Below, piece after piece: positions 52,643-61,408 of a DNA stretch of 64,000 nucleotides (position 1 is the stretch's first letter; every line of letters begins with the position of its first letter). The stretch covers positions 1 through 64,000 of the forward strand of contig DAISIV010000010.1 of the NCBI GenBank assembly GCA_036821825.1, read 5' to 3'. Below the pieces are notes generated by a model. The model did no database searches and was not told the DNA's origin. It worked only from the letters and a program-made list of their open reading frames with translations. The position numbers were made by a program, and so were the translations under genes. Source of the DNA: CAITZA01 sp937915285. Lineage in GTDB: Bacteria > Desulfobacterota > Desulfomonilia > Desulfomonilales > Desulfomonilaceae.

Positions 52643-52678
52643 TCAGCCAGACCAGACTTAGTGTCCAAAGCAATCCGG

Positions 52679-53464
52679 TCAAAAAGAATCGTCAGAAATT
52701 ACTGTCACTTCAGCGCCAACATTTATTCCGTATGTGCAGGCAGCGCTTGCGAGTGGAACCGCTATCTCAAGAAGATCAAAACTGTTGATCAAGGCTATGG
52801 CTGAACGTCCAGGAGATTGAGAATAACTGGAGGAAAGGCCGGAAACCCTTATGTTGCCACAACGGACCTCAACATGCTTTCCCTTCAGCATACTCTTGTC
52901 CACATTTGTGATGATGTTTCCAAAACTGTCCACATGTATGACACTTCCTTTTATTCGATTCCCGGATATATCGGGCGTAGGGATTTCCAGGATGACCGGA
53001 TCAGAAACCATGGGTCCAATTTCTGAGAAGTTTCGCTCTCTGGACAACCATGCGGCTGCGGGCGCAAATATGTCCCTGCCGTGGAAAGTGTTGCTGACTT
53101 TCTGAAGTGTGAATGATGGGTTTAGTATTGCCCGCGCCTGAAAATCCTTGTTCTCATTGAGGACAGATGAGAAAATTCCATTGTCGGGACCTATGAGATA
53201 GCTTGCTCCAACCTTGACTGCCAGTGGACGACGTGAGCCTCCCACCCCAGGATCTACGACCGCCACGTGCACGCTGGGAAAATTAAAACGCTCATACATG
53301 CCTTTCAGGACCAGATCAGCCTCTATAACTGAAAAGTGCGTTATCTCATGTGTGATGTCCACAATGTTTACAACAGGATTTATGCCAAGCATAACACCCT
53401 TGATCTGTCCTACAAACCCATCACGGGTACCAAAGTCAGTGGTCAGTGTTATTACCGATATCAT
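52679..53464 (-). CDS. SAM hydrolase (DUF62/SAM hydroxide adenosyltransferase)
   Basis: From ATG 53464, with AGGAGA upstream, the protein is about 261 residues. The family motifs are present: TLTTDFGTRDGFVGQIKG, DITHEITHF, VVDPGVGG, IGPDNGIFS and HGRDIFAPAAAWL. Members convert SAM and water into adenosine and methionine; fluorinases and chlorinases are relatives but need other residues. Physiological purpose is debated. Confidence 0.88.
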   Translation of the reverse strand: MISVITLTTDFGTRDGFVGQIKGVMLGINPVVNIVDITHEITHFSVIEADLVLKGMYERFNFPSVHVAVVDPGVGGSRRPLAVKVGASYLIGPDNGIFSSVLNENKDFQARAILNPSFTLQKVSNTFHGRDIFAPAAAWLSRERNFSEIGPMVSDPVILEIPTPDISGNRIKGSVIHVDSFGNIITNVDKSMLKGKHVEVRCGNIRVSGLSSSYSQSPGRSAIALINSFDLLEIAVPLASAACTYGINVGAEVTVISDDSF

Positions 53465-53609
53465 TTTGGCGCTTTCTCCTGAGAAGATATCAAAATGTGT
53501 TTGCCTATGCTGCAACGGTTTATGTTGACATAGTAAGTCTGTCCTGATTAACTCATCCAATCAAGGGGATAAATTAGCTCTAACCATCACTCTCCCAATT
53601 GTCCGAAAA

Positions 53610-54431
53610 ATGGAATCCAGTGCTCTTGATCTAATAATAATGTCAGTACGAGCCCTTGGCTCGCTGTTGTTTCCCCATGTCTGCGTCTTTTGTGGTTCCT
53701 CTCGACTCACTGATGATTCTGATATTTGCGAGGACTGCGCAGCCAGCATCATAGCAGTGGATGAACCTTTCTGTGATCGATGCGGCGTACCGGCGCCTGC
53801 CCTGAATTTTGGCAGCGTAAACGTCTGCGGCAAATGTCTACAAAATCCTCCAGCCTACGATAAGGCGCGTTTCTCAGTGTTATATTCAAGGGGAATGCGG
53901 CGGGGAATTCTCGAATTCAAGTTTCACAACTCCCTGTTTCTGGCCGAAACTCTCTCTAAATTTCTGGTAAACTCTTTCAGAAGTCATTTCATCAATGAGA
54001 ATCTGGACATGATCCTACCAGTTCCAGTCCATAACAGGCGTTTGTTGTGGCGGGGATACAACCAGTCGGCCATCCTGGCAAAAAAACTGGGTGAAAGTGT
54101 CGGCATTCCCGTCTTGACAGACGCTCTCATAAAGATTCGCAACACCGTTCCGCAAACCCAACTTAAAAGGAAGCAGAGACAAATTAATGTCAAGGGATCT
54201 TTCTCTGTTCGAAACCCTTCAAACGTGAAAGGCAAACGGATCCTGGTGGTTGATGACGTGTTTACAACCGGCTCGACGCTTTCGGAAGCATCCATGACAC
54301 TGAGAAGAAAAGGAGCGGAATCTGTTCAGGCTCTTATACTTGGACTCAGGCACGGACCGGAGCCACCGGAACCTCGCAAGGACAATTCAATTTTCAGGGA
54401 CATCTTCTTCATAGGCGGCAAGTCCAGGTAG
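53610..54431 (+). CDS. comF: ComF-family phosphoribosyltransferase-like protein
   Basis: A 273-residue ComF: an N-terminal zinc ribbon (CVFCG, CEDC, CDRCG, CGKC) and a C-terminal PRTase domain with RGYNQSAILAKKL, KRKQRQINVKGSF and the PRPP loop LVVDDVFTTGSTL. ComF assists DNA uptake in competent bacteria, although many non-competent bacteria keep the gene. It precedes the dehydratase gene by only 5 bases. Confidence 0.88.
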   Translation: MESSALDLIIMSVRALGSLLFPHVCVFCGSSRLTDDSDICEDCAASIIAVDEPFCDRCGVPAPALNFGSVNVCGKCLQNPPAYDKARFSVLYSRGMRRGILEFKFHNSLFLAETLSKFLVNSFRSHFINENLDMILPVPVHNRRLLWRGYNQSAILAKKLGESVGIPVLTDALIKIRNTVPQTQLKRKQRQINVKGSFSVRNPSNVKGKRILVVDDVFTTGSTLSEASMTLRRKGAESVQALILGLRHGPEPPEPRKDNSIFRDIFFIGGKSR

Positions 54432-54436
54432 GAGGA

Positions 54437-55927
54437 TTGAAAATGGGTCTAAAGACACCAGAGGAATACGAGGAGAGTGTGAGGAGTCTCAAGCCTCGCG
54501 TTTTCATGAATGGCAAGAAGGTTGAAAACATTCTCGAGAATCCGAACACCAGGTGCGTGTTCGAATCAAACAGGGCGAGCTATGAGTGGGCCCTGGATGC
54601 AAGATTTTCGGATATCATGTCGTGTTACTCGCCTTTAATCGGGGAGCGCATTAACAGGTATACTCATGTAAGTTCCAGCGTGGATGACCTTGTCTCCAAG
54701 GCGCAAGCGGGAACCTTTACTGCGGAGAACCTTGGAACGTGCATTTACAGGTGCGTTGGTTATGACGCCTTTCATGCCCTTGCCTCGACCACGTGGGAAA
54801 TGGACCGGGACCTGAAAACAGAATATAATCAGCGTTTTCTCGAATACCTGAAATATGTTCAAAAAAATGACCTTGCGGTTGCAGGCGCCCTGACCGAACC
54901 TCGTGGCCACAGGATGAAAAGGGCGGTAGACTGGCCAGACCCTTATCTGTCCCTGAAAATAGTGGAAAGGGATAGCAAGGGGATAACTGTAAGGGGCGCC
55001 AAGATAAATATAAGTGGAGCTTATGCCTGTCATGAACTCGTTGTGCTTCCGCAGGGCGCCAGGACTGCTGAAGAAAAAGACTATGCTATCGCCTTTGCAA
55101 TCCCGAGTGACACAAAAGGGGTGACTTACGTATGTCAGTATTCCCCCTACTCAGCGGAGAGAGAGCTTGCTGAGGACAATTTTGAGCTGGGAAATCCAGT
55201 CTTTGGTCAGCGTGAAACCGCAATGGTTATCTTTGATGATGTTTTTGTTCCCTGGGAGCGAGTTTTTCACTGTGGTGAGACACCCTATTCCATGAAAATC
55301 GTTGGGCGTTTCGCCAAAACCCACCGCATGACTTGCGGCGGAACCTGTAAGGTTGGCTTCATGAACCAGATAATTGGCGCCTGTAAACTTGTCCAGGAAT
55401 ACAAAGGTCTGGAAAATGTTCCCCACATCAATGAACAACTAACCGAGATGGTTGTGCTGCGAGAGACAGGAAGGGCCTGCGGTTTGGCGGCGGCAAGGCT
55501 TGGAACGGAGGACCCGATTGGCTCAGGGGTCTATTTGCCGGATGAGCTTATGGGCAACGTCTCGAAACTCAATATTTGCGATGCCTTCTGGCGAGTCATG
55601 GCGTTGGCGGGAGACATTGGCGGCGGCCTTATTGTGACAATGCCATCGCTAAAGGAGCTAAAAAATCCTGAGGTCGCCAATTTTGTAGAGGAGTTCTACA
55701 GTTTTGGGTCCGAAGAACCCACGGAAAACATCATGAAGGTGCATAAACTCCTTCAAAACTGGACCGCTGGGCAGCACGGTGTCGGCACATGGCATGGCGC
55801 CGGACCGGTTATGGCACAGAAGATCATGATTCAGAGGACCGTTAGCTTTGACCACGAGAAAGATCTGGTAAGAAAGACTCTAAAACTCAAGGACAAAGAG
55901 ACGTCTACACCACCTGCTGAATCATGA
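54437..55927 (+). CDS. 4-hydroxybutyryl-CoA dehydratase-family flavo-Fe-S enzyme
   Basis: A 496-residue protein of 4-hydroxyphenylacetate 3-hydroxylase/4-hydroxybutyryl-CoA dehydratase fold. Cluster ligands match AbfD: Cys102 and Cys106 (GTCIYRC), His296 and Cys304 (KTHRMTCGGTCKVG); Cys300 is additional. AbfD has C99, C103, H292 and C299, so the His-Cys spacing is one longer here. The conserved ligands argue for the radical dehydratase over a monooxygenase. It would convert 4-hydroxybutyryl-CoA to crotonyl-CoA or act on a related CoA ester. AGGAGG precedes the ATG. Confidence 0.83.
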   Translation: MKMGLKTPEEYEESVRSLKPRVFMNGKKVENILENPNTRCVFESNRASYEWALDARFSDIMSCYSPLIGERINRYTHVSSSVDDLVSKAQAGTFTAENLGTCIYRCVGYDAFHALASTTWEMDRDLKTEYNQRFLEYLKYVQKNDLAVAGALTEPRGHRMKRAVDWPDPYLSLKIVERDSKGITVRGAKINISGAYACHELVVLPQGARTAEEKDYAIAFAIPSDTKGVTYVCQYSPYSAERELAEDNFELGNPVFGQRETAMVIFDDVFVPWERVFHCGETPYSMKIVGRFAKTHRMTCGGTCKVGFMNQIIGACKLVQEYKGLENVPHINEQLTEMVVLRETGRACGLAAARLGTEDPIGSGVYLPDELMGNVSKLNICDAFWRVMALAGDIGGGLIVTMPSLKELKNPEVANFVEEFYSFGSEEPTENIMKVHKLLQNWTAGQHGVGTWHGAGPVMAQKIMIQRTVSFDHEKDLVRKTLKLKDKETSTPPAES

Positions 55928-55937
55928 ACCGCATCAG

Positions 55938-55970
55938 ACTGGATCCGTTTTATAGTGATGTGGATCCAGT
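55938..55970. terminator. Hairpin between convergent genes
   Basis: ACTGGATCC and GGATCCAGT form a nine-base stem with a 15-base loop. No T-run follows in either direction, so it is a weak or Rho-assisted terminator. Confidence 0.4.
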
Positions 55971-55991
55971 GAGGCTCTGGTGTTCAGGGGA

Positions 55992-56774
55992 CTATTTTTT
56001 GTCGGACTGGCTGGAGAATTTGTAAACTGCGTCCAGGGCGGCAAAGGGGCTTACCTGGGCGCCAAATTGCGAGATCGGATACCGGATACCTCTTTTGTAA
56101 AGCACTTCAAGATTACTCAGTATTCTTGAGCATTCCTCCACCGGCAATCCTATGGCCAGTTCATCATCAGACGCATGCCCAAAACGCCTTTCCCCGTAAC
56201 ACGGAATTGAAAGGGCAGGAGTTTTCTCTACAAAACACCTTCCAATGACGTCGGAACAAGAGGTTTCACCAACTGAATAAAAAGTCATCCTTTCATACTT
56301 GTCGAATTGTATGGCGTTAATCAGCAGGGACATCTGGGCTGGGTTTCCGTATAGCAGAACCATATCAGGCTCAAAAGGATCGTAAGCGGTAGGGGCCAAA
56401 GAGAAAGCACGGAATTTCCCAAATGGAATTCTCTGGATGACACGCTCACATTCGGCTGCATCCTGCCTGGACTCGAGCCAAACCCTGCTGCGCATTTCTC
56501 CGCTGGTCACGAAATCACTCAATTCCGAGAGTCCCAGGACACTTGCGCATCCCTGAGTCACGAGGTCTTCGGCTACCCCTCCAACAGTCCAGTCAAACGT
56601 TCTGACAATGGTTATGAGTTGACACAGCGAAAGTTTCTCTTGAGGCCGCCTCAACCATTTGTTCTGATTCAACGCTTCGGGATCTTCATACAGTTTTAGA
56701 CCAACTGGAAAGGTCTTGAGTCGCAACAACCTCTCCATGTTTCTAGTCCAGTCCGACCATTTGATGTGTTGCAT
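55992..56774 (-). CDS. DUF169 family protein
   Basis: From ATG 56774, chosen for the AAAGGAGG site, the protein has about 260 residues. It shows the DUF169 pattern: FPVGLKLYEDPEAL, KLSLCQLITIVRTF, CERVIQRIPFGKFRAFSLAP and LVLLYGNPAQMSLLINAI with conserved Cys in SLCQ and ETSCSD. The biochemical role of DUF169 is unknown; members are common in anaerobic bacteria and methanogens. It follows the PHP gene on the same strand. Confidence 0.78.
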   Translation of the reverse strand: MQHIKWSDWTRNMERLLRLKTFPVGLKLYEDPEALNQNKWLRRPQEKLSLCQLITIVRTFDWTVGGVAEDLVTQGCASVLGLSELSDFVTSGEMRSRVWLESRQDAAECERVIQRIPFGKFRAFSLAPTAYDPFEPDMVLLYGNPAQMSLLINAIQFDKYERMTFYSVGETSCSDVIGRCFVEKTPALSIPCYGERRFGHASDDELAIGLPVEECSRILSNLEVLYKRGIRYPISQFGAQVSPFAALDAVYKFSSQSDKK

Positions 56775-56841
56775 TGCCGTTGGCCTCCTTTGCTCACCGG
56801 AGCGACTCACCGCCCAATTCGGCCTGTCATTCCCGCTCAGG

Positions 56842-57468
56842 CTATTTACAACGTTCAAGCGAATACTTGCCACTCAGGATTGCCTGAGCAAGTTCCACAT
56901 CCGACGAGATAGGTGAATCAAAAACCGTGACACACGATCCCACCGCTTCAATGGAATGAGCATCGCTACCGCCGATCTTTATAAGGCCCATCATATCAGC
57001 GACCTGGCGGGCAAACTCATTTTCCTCATCAGTGACTTTCCCGTTACATACCTCCAGGCCATGGACCTGAGAGAAAGTAGGATTTTCCCTGGCGTCTTCA
57101 ACACTCATCTGAAGCATTCCGAACCCAAACAACAAGAATCCGCGGAAAGGATGCGCAGCAATGGCGACACCTTGGGCGGCATCGACCCTATTCTTGAGTT
57201 CTTCCGGCGTCATCATGCCCTCAGGTTCCTCTCCAAACCCAAAGGCCAGGATATCACCACCGGTTGTGGTGATCTCTATACCTCTGAATACCGCTATTCC
57301 ATATTTCTGGCTAAGTTTGTCCGCCTGCTCCGGAGTCCATATCCTGTTGTGCTCAGTGATGCAAACACCGTCCAGTCCGGCATCCAGGGCAGCCTTCATC
57401 ATCTCGTCAGGGTCCATGACGCTGCAGGCTGAAGCAAGTGTTGTATGAATGTGTAAGTCGAGTCGCAT
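56842..57468 (-). CDS. PHP-domain metal-dependent phosphoesterase
   Basis: A 208-residue PHP protein: LDLHIHTTLASACS (metal ligands), GLDGVCITEHN, RGIEITTTGGDILAFG, GVAIAAHPFRG and GGSDAHSIEAVGSC. The HxH, E, H and D-x-H pattern of the trinuclear metal site is complete. The substrate may be a phosphosugar or nucleotide; similar proteins include histidinol-phosphate phosphatases and 5'-3' exoribonucleases. A 15-base spacer separates it from the DUF2889 gene upstream. Confidence 0.83.
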   Translation of the reverse strand: MRLDLHIHTTLASACSVMDPDEMMKAALDAGLDGVCITEHNRIWTPEQADKLSQKYGIAVFRGIEITTTGGDILAFGFGEEPEGMMTPEELKNRVDAAQGVAIAAHPFRGFLLFGFGMLQMSVEDARENPTFSQVHGLEVCNGKVTDEENEFARQVADMMGLIKIGGSDAHSIEAVGSCVTVFDSPISSDVELAQAILSGKYSLERCK

Positions 57469-57483
57469 GCGTAAGCCTTTATG

Positions 57484-57948
57484 TTATCTAATCTTAAGAT
57501 ATCCCCCAAGGTTTGGGTTATTCCTTAGAAAATCAGCTAGAAACTCTTTCTTGTCCAGAGACGGATTTCCGGCCATTGACTCCTTTAACCGGCGAGCCAG
57601 TTCAGCCCTGACCAGACTGTGCATACAATCTACGATAAGCGCTGCCATGTGGCGACATCCATTGCGGCCCAAATCCTTTTTGATTTTACCGTCCAGTTCA
57701 GAATCTATTGACCAACCCAGGCAATTACTGAAAAATTTCTCCGCCAGCAGACACCTGTCAGTAGTGAATCTTTTCATTCTGGCCTTTATGGACTCTATTG
57801 TCAGCTCAGGCCAATAAACCCGGATCTCGCACTGCATCGCATAAAGCTCGTCTTCCAGAACACCGGAAACAACCCGGTAGTCCGGACCCTGTTTCTGAAC
57901 ACCGCAGGTTTTGAGGCGAGAATATTGAGGCATTGAGGAACTTTTCAA
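57484..57948 (-). CDS. DUF2889 family protein (copy 1)
   Basis: A 154-residue protein with the DUF2889 layout: KARMKRFTTDRC, EKFFSNCLGWSID and a GCRHMAALIVDC segment carrying Cys and His. The ending and helical pattern recur in the gene just upstream. DUF2889 has no assigned reaction; in some genomes it lies by acyl-CoA or aromatic catabolism genes. Confidence 0.65.
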   Translation of the reverse strand: MKSSSMPQYSRLKTCGVQKQGPDYRVVSGVLEDELYAMQCEIRVYWPELTIESIKARMKRFTTDRCLLAEKFFSNCLGWSIDSELDGKIKKDLGRNGCRHMAALIVDCMHSLVRAELARRLKESMAGNPSLDKKEFLADFLRNNPNLGGYLKIR

Positions 57949-57985
57949 CAGTGACCTCCCTTTCCTGAAAAATCACTAAACGCTT

Positions 57986-58513
57986 TTAATCCAATCCCCT
58001 GAAAGCTGCGCAACTGTCCTTCAGGCGAGGGTTTGCAGCAAGCTTTTTGATCATCTCCAGGCCTATGACCCTGTCATTGAGTTCGGTGACAGATTCATCC
58101 CCGAAAACCTCAGGCCTTGTCCCGCCTAGTTCCGTAGCCTTGCGCAATTCTGGAACCGTGATGGCGTTGACAAGCATTTCCATGGCCTCCAGCAACAACT
58201 CCGCAATCCGGTCGGACCCTGAAGCCCCGCCGACTATCTCCCTGACTATCTTTGTCATTCCAGGCCCAACCCGAACTCCGATGAGCTTTTTTGCTACATC
58301 GGCCAAGTCAGGAATTTGTCCGAACACATCCCTGGTCACCTCGAGCGTGGCTGATCTGATGTCCAGCGCAGGAGCTTTTACATCAATCATGATCTTCGCT
58401 GAGAAAAGATTGTCATCCGCCCTAAGGGTTATTCTCCACAACCCCGGCTCGAGTTCCTCCACCACTGTAAGGTTATGCGACTGAAAATCAAGAATCAAAG
58501 CGCCCCCTTTCAA
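57986..58513 (-). CDS. DUF2889-like protein (copy 2)
   Basis: A 175-residue protein related in layout to the downstream DUF2889 gene: LWRITLRADDNLFSAKIMID, ALDIRSATLEVTRDVFGQIP and KLIGVRVGPGMTKIVREIVGG. It lacks the Cys/His pair of copy 1, so it may be a partner or regulatory subunit. A TTG at 58498 just after GGGGG is a better start than the TTG at 58513. Confidence 0.5.
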   Translation of the reverse strand: MKGGALILDFQSHNLTVVEELEPGLWRITLRADDNLFSAKIMIDVKAPALDIRSATLEVTRDVFGQIPDLADVAKKLIGVRVGPGMTKIVREIVGGASGSDRIAELLLEAMEMLVNAITVPELRKATELGGTRPEVFGDESVTELNDRVIGLEMIKKLAANPRLKDSCAAFRGLD

Positions 58514-58615
58514 ATGTAGAATGATAGTTTACAAGGATGATGAAAATTGAGAACCCGCTCTCAAGCCTATTTTACAGTTAACTTTCGAACTACTGCTGAT
58601 GAATGTCAAGTTCTT

Positions 58616-60142
58616 TCAAGAAGAAACGGCCGTAATTTTAACCTTGATTGAATCTGCAGATTGGTGATCAAGGACCAATCCTGATCCGTCTGGAGTGGAT
58701 ACTGACCATTCACTGTTGTTGTTTGAACGTGATCCGACCTTAATGATAACTCCGGGGGTCAATCCCTTCATATGAACATCCGTAGGAGCTTCCAGTATTT
58801 CCGCTGATACACCTTCACGTAGATGACTGAGGCAGCAGATACCGCCAATTGTGCATCGCTCAGCGCTTTGGGGTATCATCGAGCCGTGAGGGTCGTAGAT
58901 GGGGTGCCCCAGAAAGTCATCCAGATATTCTACGGACTCGATGTCATTGACATGCTCAAGCCTGTGAGCTGTCGCATGGATTTCCGAGTTCGCTGCCAAT
59001 CCCACATGACTCATATACGCCTCCCAGAGCCTATGCGCCCTAAGTATTCGATTGGCTTCCTTAAATCCGGAATCAGTGAGTGACACTGTTTGCCCAGTGG
59101 CCTGAAGCAGGCCATCTGATGTCATCTTCCTGAGCGCCTTTTCCAACCTGGATTTTGTGTCTGGGATCTTGGCCTTGAGCGCAGCAAGACTGATCTTTGA
59201 GCCGGCCCTGTTGATCTCCACCAAGACATCTTCAAGAAGCTGCTGTGGGATTGCCTGTTTCAGTCTCAGCCATCTGGCCAGCAAGCCGTAGTTTGGGGCA
59301 AAAGCCAGGATCACCAGGAACTGGAAAGAGCAAAACAGCATTATTGCGCCTCCGCCTGATGAGTCCAGCCACATGCTCAGGTACAACCCTCCGACGACGC
59401 TGGTAACCCCAAATACAGCGGCTAGTAACATCATTCGGTCCAGCCTGTCGCTGAGCAGATACGCAGAAGCAGCGGGAGTGATCAAAAGACCGACTACCAG
59501 TATGACCCCGACCATGCTTACCGCGCTGACTACCACCAGCGAAACGCATGTCGTCAAGGCGTAATCGATGAGCGCCACCGGCATTCCAATGGAAGCGGCC
59601 ATGACCGGGTCAAAACTGGTTAGCTGAAACTGTCTGAAAAAAAGCACTATAATCGACAGGACTATTCCTGCCGAGATTGCGGCAACCCACAAATCGGAAT
59701 CAGCCACACCGAGCACATCACCCATAATGAAATGCATCAGATCTATGTGGATGTAACCTCGGAAGACAGACACCAGGACAACCCCCGCTGCAAAGACTCC
59801 CGTGTACATTATCCCTATGGCAGTGTCATCCTTGACCCTGGAAACCCTTGAAACGAAACCGATAGAGGCTACTGTTACAAGGGCGGCAATAAGCGATCCG
59901 AGCAACATGGCCGGGGCGTGCGCTTCGGTATTGAAGAGTATTTTCATGAAAAGATAACCACCGGCTACCCCGGCGATCATCGCGTGAGACAGGGCATCAC
60001 CCAAAAAAGCCATACGGCGCAGGATTACGAGGCATCCCACGACACTGCACACAATTGCGGCAATTGACCCCCCAATCAGAGCTTTCTGAAAGAAGGTTTC
60101 CCTCAGAGGTCCGGCAATAGCGTTATAAATCATCTCAGGCAT
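58616..60142 (-). CDS. Metal ABC permease fused to a DtxR-family repressor
   Basis: A 508-residue protein in two parts. Residues 1-285 are a TroC/MntB/ZnuB-type permease with about nine membrane segments (SHAMIAGVAGGYLF, TALT/VGLLITPAASAYLL). Residues 295-505 are a DtxR/MntR-like repressor: a winged helix, then RAHRLWEAYM, EIHATAHRLEHVNDIE, LGHPIYDPHGSMIP and an FeoA-like end. Chlamydia YtgCR shares this arrangement and is cut to free the repressor. If the same holds here, transport and control of the metal would come from one gene. The start overlaps the ATPase stop by 8 bases. Confidence 0.88.
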   Translation of the reverse strand: MPEMIYNAIAGPLRETFFQKALIGGSIAAIVCSVVGCLVILRRMAFLGDALSHAMIAGVAGGYLFMKILFNTEAHAPAMLLGSLIAALVTVASIGFVSRVSRVKDDTAIGIMYTGVFAAGVVLVSVFRGYIHIDLMHFIMGDVLGVADSDLWVAAISAGIVLSIIVLFFRQFQLTSFDPVMAASIGMPVALIDYALTTCVSLVVVSAVSMVGVILVVGLLITPAASAYLLSDRLDRMMLLAAVFGVTSVVGGLYLSMWLDSSGGGAIMLFCSFQFLVILAFAPNYGLLARWLRLKQAIPQQLLEDVLVEINRAGSKISLAALKAKIPDTKSRLEKALRKMTSDGLLQATGQTVSLTDSGFKEANRILRAHRLWEAYMSHVGLAANSEIHATAHRLEHVNDIESVEYLDDFLGHPIYDPHGSMIPQSAERCTIGGICCLSHLREGVSAEILEAPTDVHMKGLTPGVIIKVGSRSNNNSEWSVSTPDGSGLVLDHQSADSIKVKITAVSS

Positions 60143-60920
60143 GACATTCCTCCGCCTTACCCATGCCTGAAAAGACCTTTAGTTTTCCTTCATATACTTC
60201 ACTCAACAATTCCTGGTTCAGCACCTGATCGGGGGTTCCGTAGGCGTAAAGCCTCTGTTTTATGAGCATCAGCCGGTCAAAATATTCCCTGGCCGTAGCC
60301 AGATCATGGTGAACCACAACAAGCGTCCTTCCGGTCGATTTAGCTCGCTCCAGGACATCAAGAATTGCCCGTTCCGTGGCAGCGTCGACTCCTGCAAACG
60401 GCTCATCCAGTAGAAGAATATCCGATCCCTGGGCAAGCGCACGCGCCATAAAAACACGCTGTTGCTGGCCTCCTGAAAGTCTTCCGATTTGGCGGTCCCT
60501 GAAGTCCGACATCCTGACCATTTCCAGAGCCTGATCGACTATCTCACGATCTGTGGGGCCCGGATCCTTCCACCATGGAATGGCGGGATATCTTCCCATC
60601 ATGGCGACTTCATAAACGGTAATCGGATAGTCCCAGTCCACTGCGCCCCGTTGCGGAACATACGCCAATTGGCCTTTAGCCTCATCGACCGGCTTGCCAA
60701 GTAGTCGAACTACGCCCAGATCAGGCCGGACAAATCCCAGTATTGATTTGACAAGTGTGGACTTCCCTGCCCCGTTGGGCCCGATAATGCCAACCAGCAA
60801 CCCCTGCTCGATGGTAACGCTCACATTTAACAAAGCCGGCCGTGGGCCAAAACTTACCGTCAGGTTTTCTACCTCAATTGCCGGAACTTTTTTCAATTCA
60901 GTGTTCACGCTTATCACCAT
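60135..60920 (-). CDS. Metal ABC transporter ATPase
   Basis: A 261-residue ABC ATPase: Walker A GPNGAGKST, Q-loop YVPQRGAVDWD, signature LSGGQQQRV, Walker B LLLDEPFAG and H-loop VVHHDL. The sequence after Walker A (VKSILGFVRPDLG) is typical of Mn/Zn ABC importers. It energises the permease-repressor fusion encoded just downstream. Confidence 0.92.
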   Translation of the reverse strand: MVISVNTELKKVPAIEVENLTVSFGPRPALLNVSVTIEQGLLVGIIGPNGAGKSTLVKSILGFVRPDLGVVRLLGKPVDEAKGQLAYVPQRGAVDWDYPITVYEVAMMGRYPAIPWWKDPGPTDREIVDQALEMVRMSDFRDRQIGRLSGGQQQRVFMARALAQGSDILLLDEPFAGVDAATERAILDVLERAKSTGRTLVVVHHDLATAREYFDRLMLIKQRLYAYGTPDQVLNQELLSEVYEGKLKVFSGMGKAEECHA

Positions 60921-61401
60921 CAGATGTATCCGGGCCTATTTCCACTTTGAAGTTAGATATTATTTTTTCGCCGGATTCCGTCCAGAAAGTTTTGTCCACT
61001 AATTCCTGGTCTGACCTGAACAGTTGCGCCCGAATGGCGCCGGGCATTTTGTGGGCATCAAGACTTGGGCTAACCTCTAACAGGAATTCATTTACCCCTA
61101 CATGCATTGAGTTAATGTTATCAACCACAACCCTGTCCCCGCCCTTCAGGGCTTGAACCAATCTGAATATCTCCAGGCCATTAAGTCTTATGAGTATTGA
61201 GGATTCGGGATCGGTGTCGGTCTTGAGTTTAAAATGATCCGGTTCGGTATCAAAAGTGGTTGTGACAACCAGGGTGTATTTGTCGGAGACTTTTTGGATA
61301 ACAGCCTGTTGCTGAGGCTCCACGTTCTCACGGGCATTCATGTACGAATACAGGCCACCAATGAGTGTCAGCCAGATGATTATCGCCAGCAGAGGTCTCA
61401 T
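60898..61401 (-). CDS. Membrane-anchored accessory protein of the metal ABC operon
   Basis: A 167-residue protein with an N-terminal signal anchor (LLAIIIWLTLIGGLYSY) and a mostly beta-rich periplasmic domain. No cysteine or histidine cluster suggests a metal site. It overlaps the ATPase start by 23 bases and follows the binding protein by 7, so it belongs to the importer. I do not recognise the family; a lipoprotein-like docking or delivery role is possible. Confidence 0.6.
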   Translation of the reverse strand: MRPLLAIIIWLTLIGGLYSYMNARENVEPQQQAVIQKVSDKYTLVVTTTFDTEPDHFKLKTDTDPESSILIRLNGLEIFRLVQALKGGDRVVVDNINSMHVGVNEFLLEVSPSLDAHKMPGAIRAQLFRSDQELVDKTFWTESGEKIISNFKVEIGPDTSDGDKREH

Positions 61402-61408
61402 ACATTCC

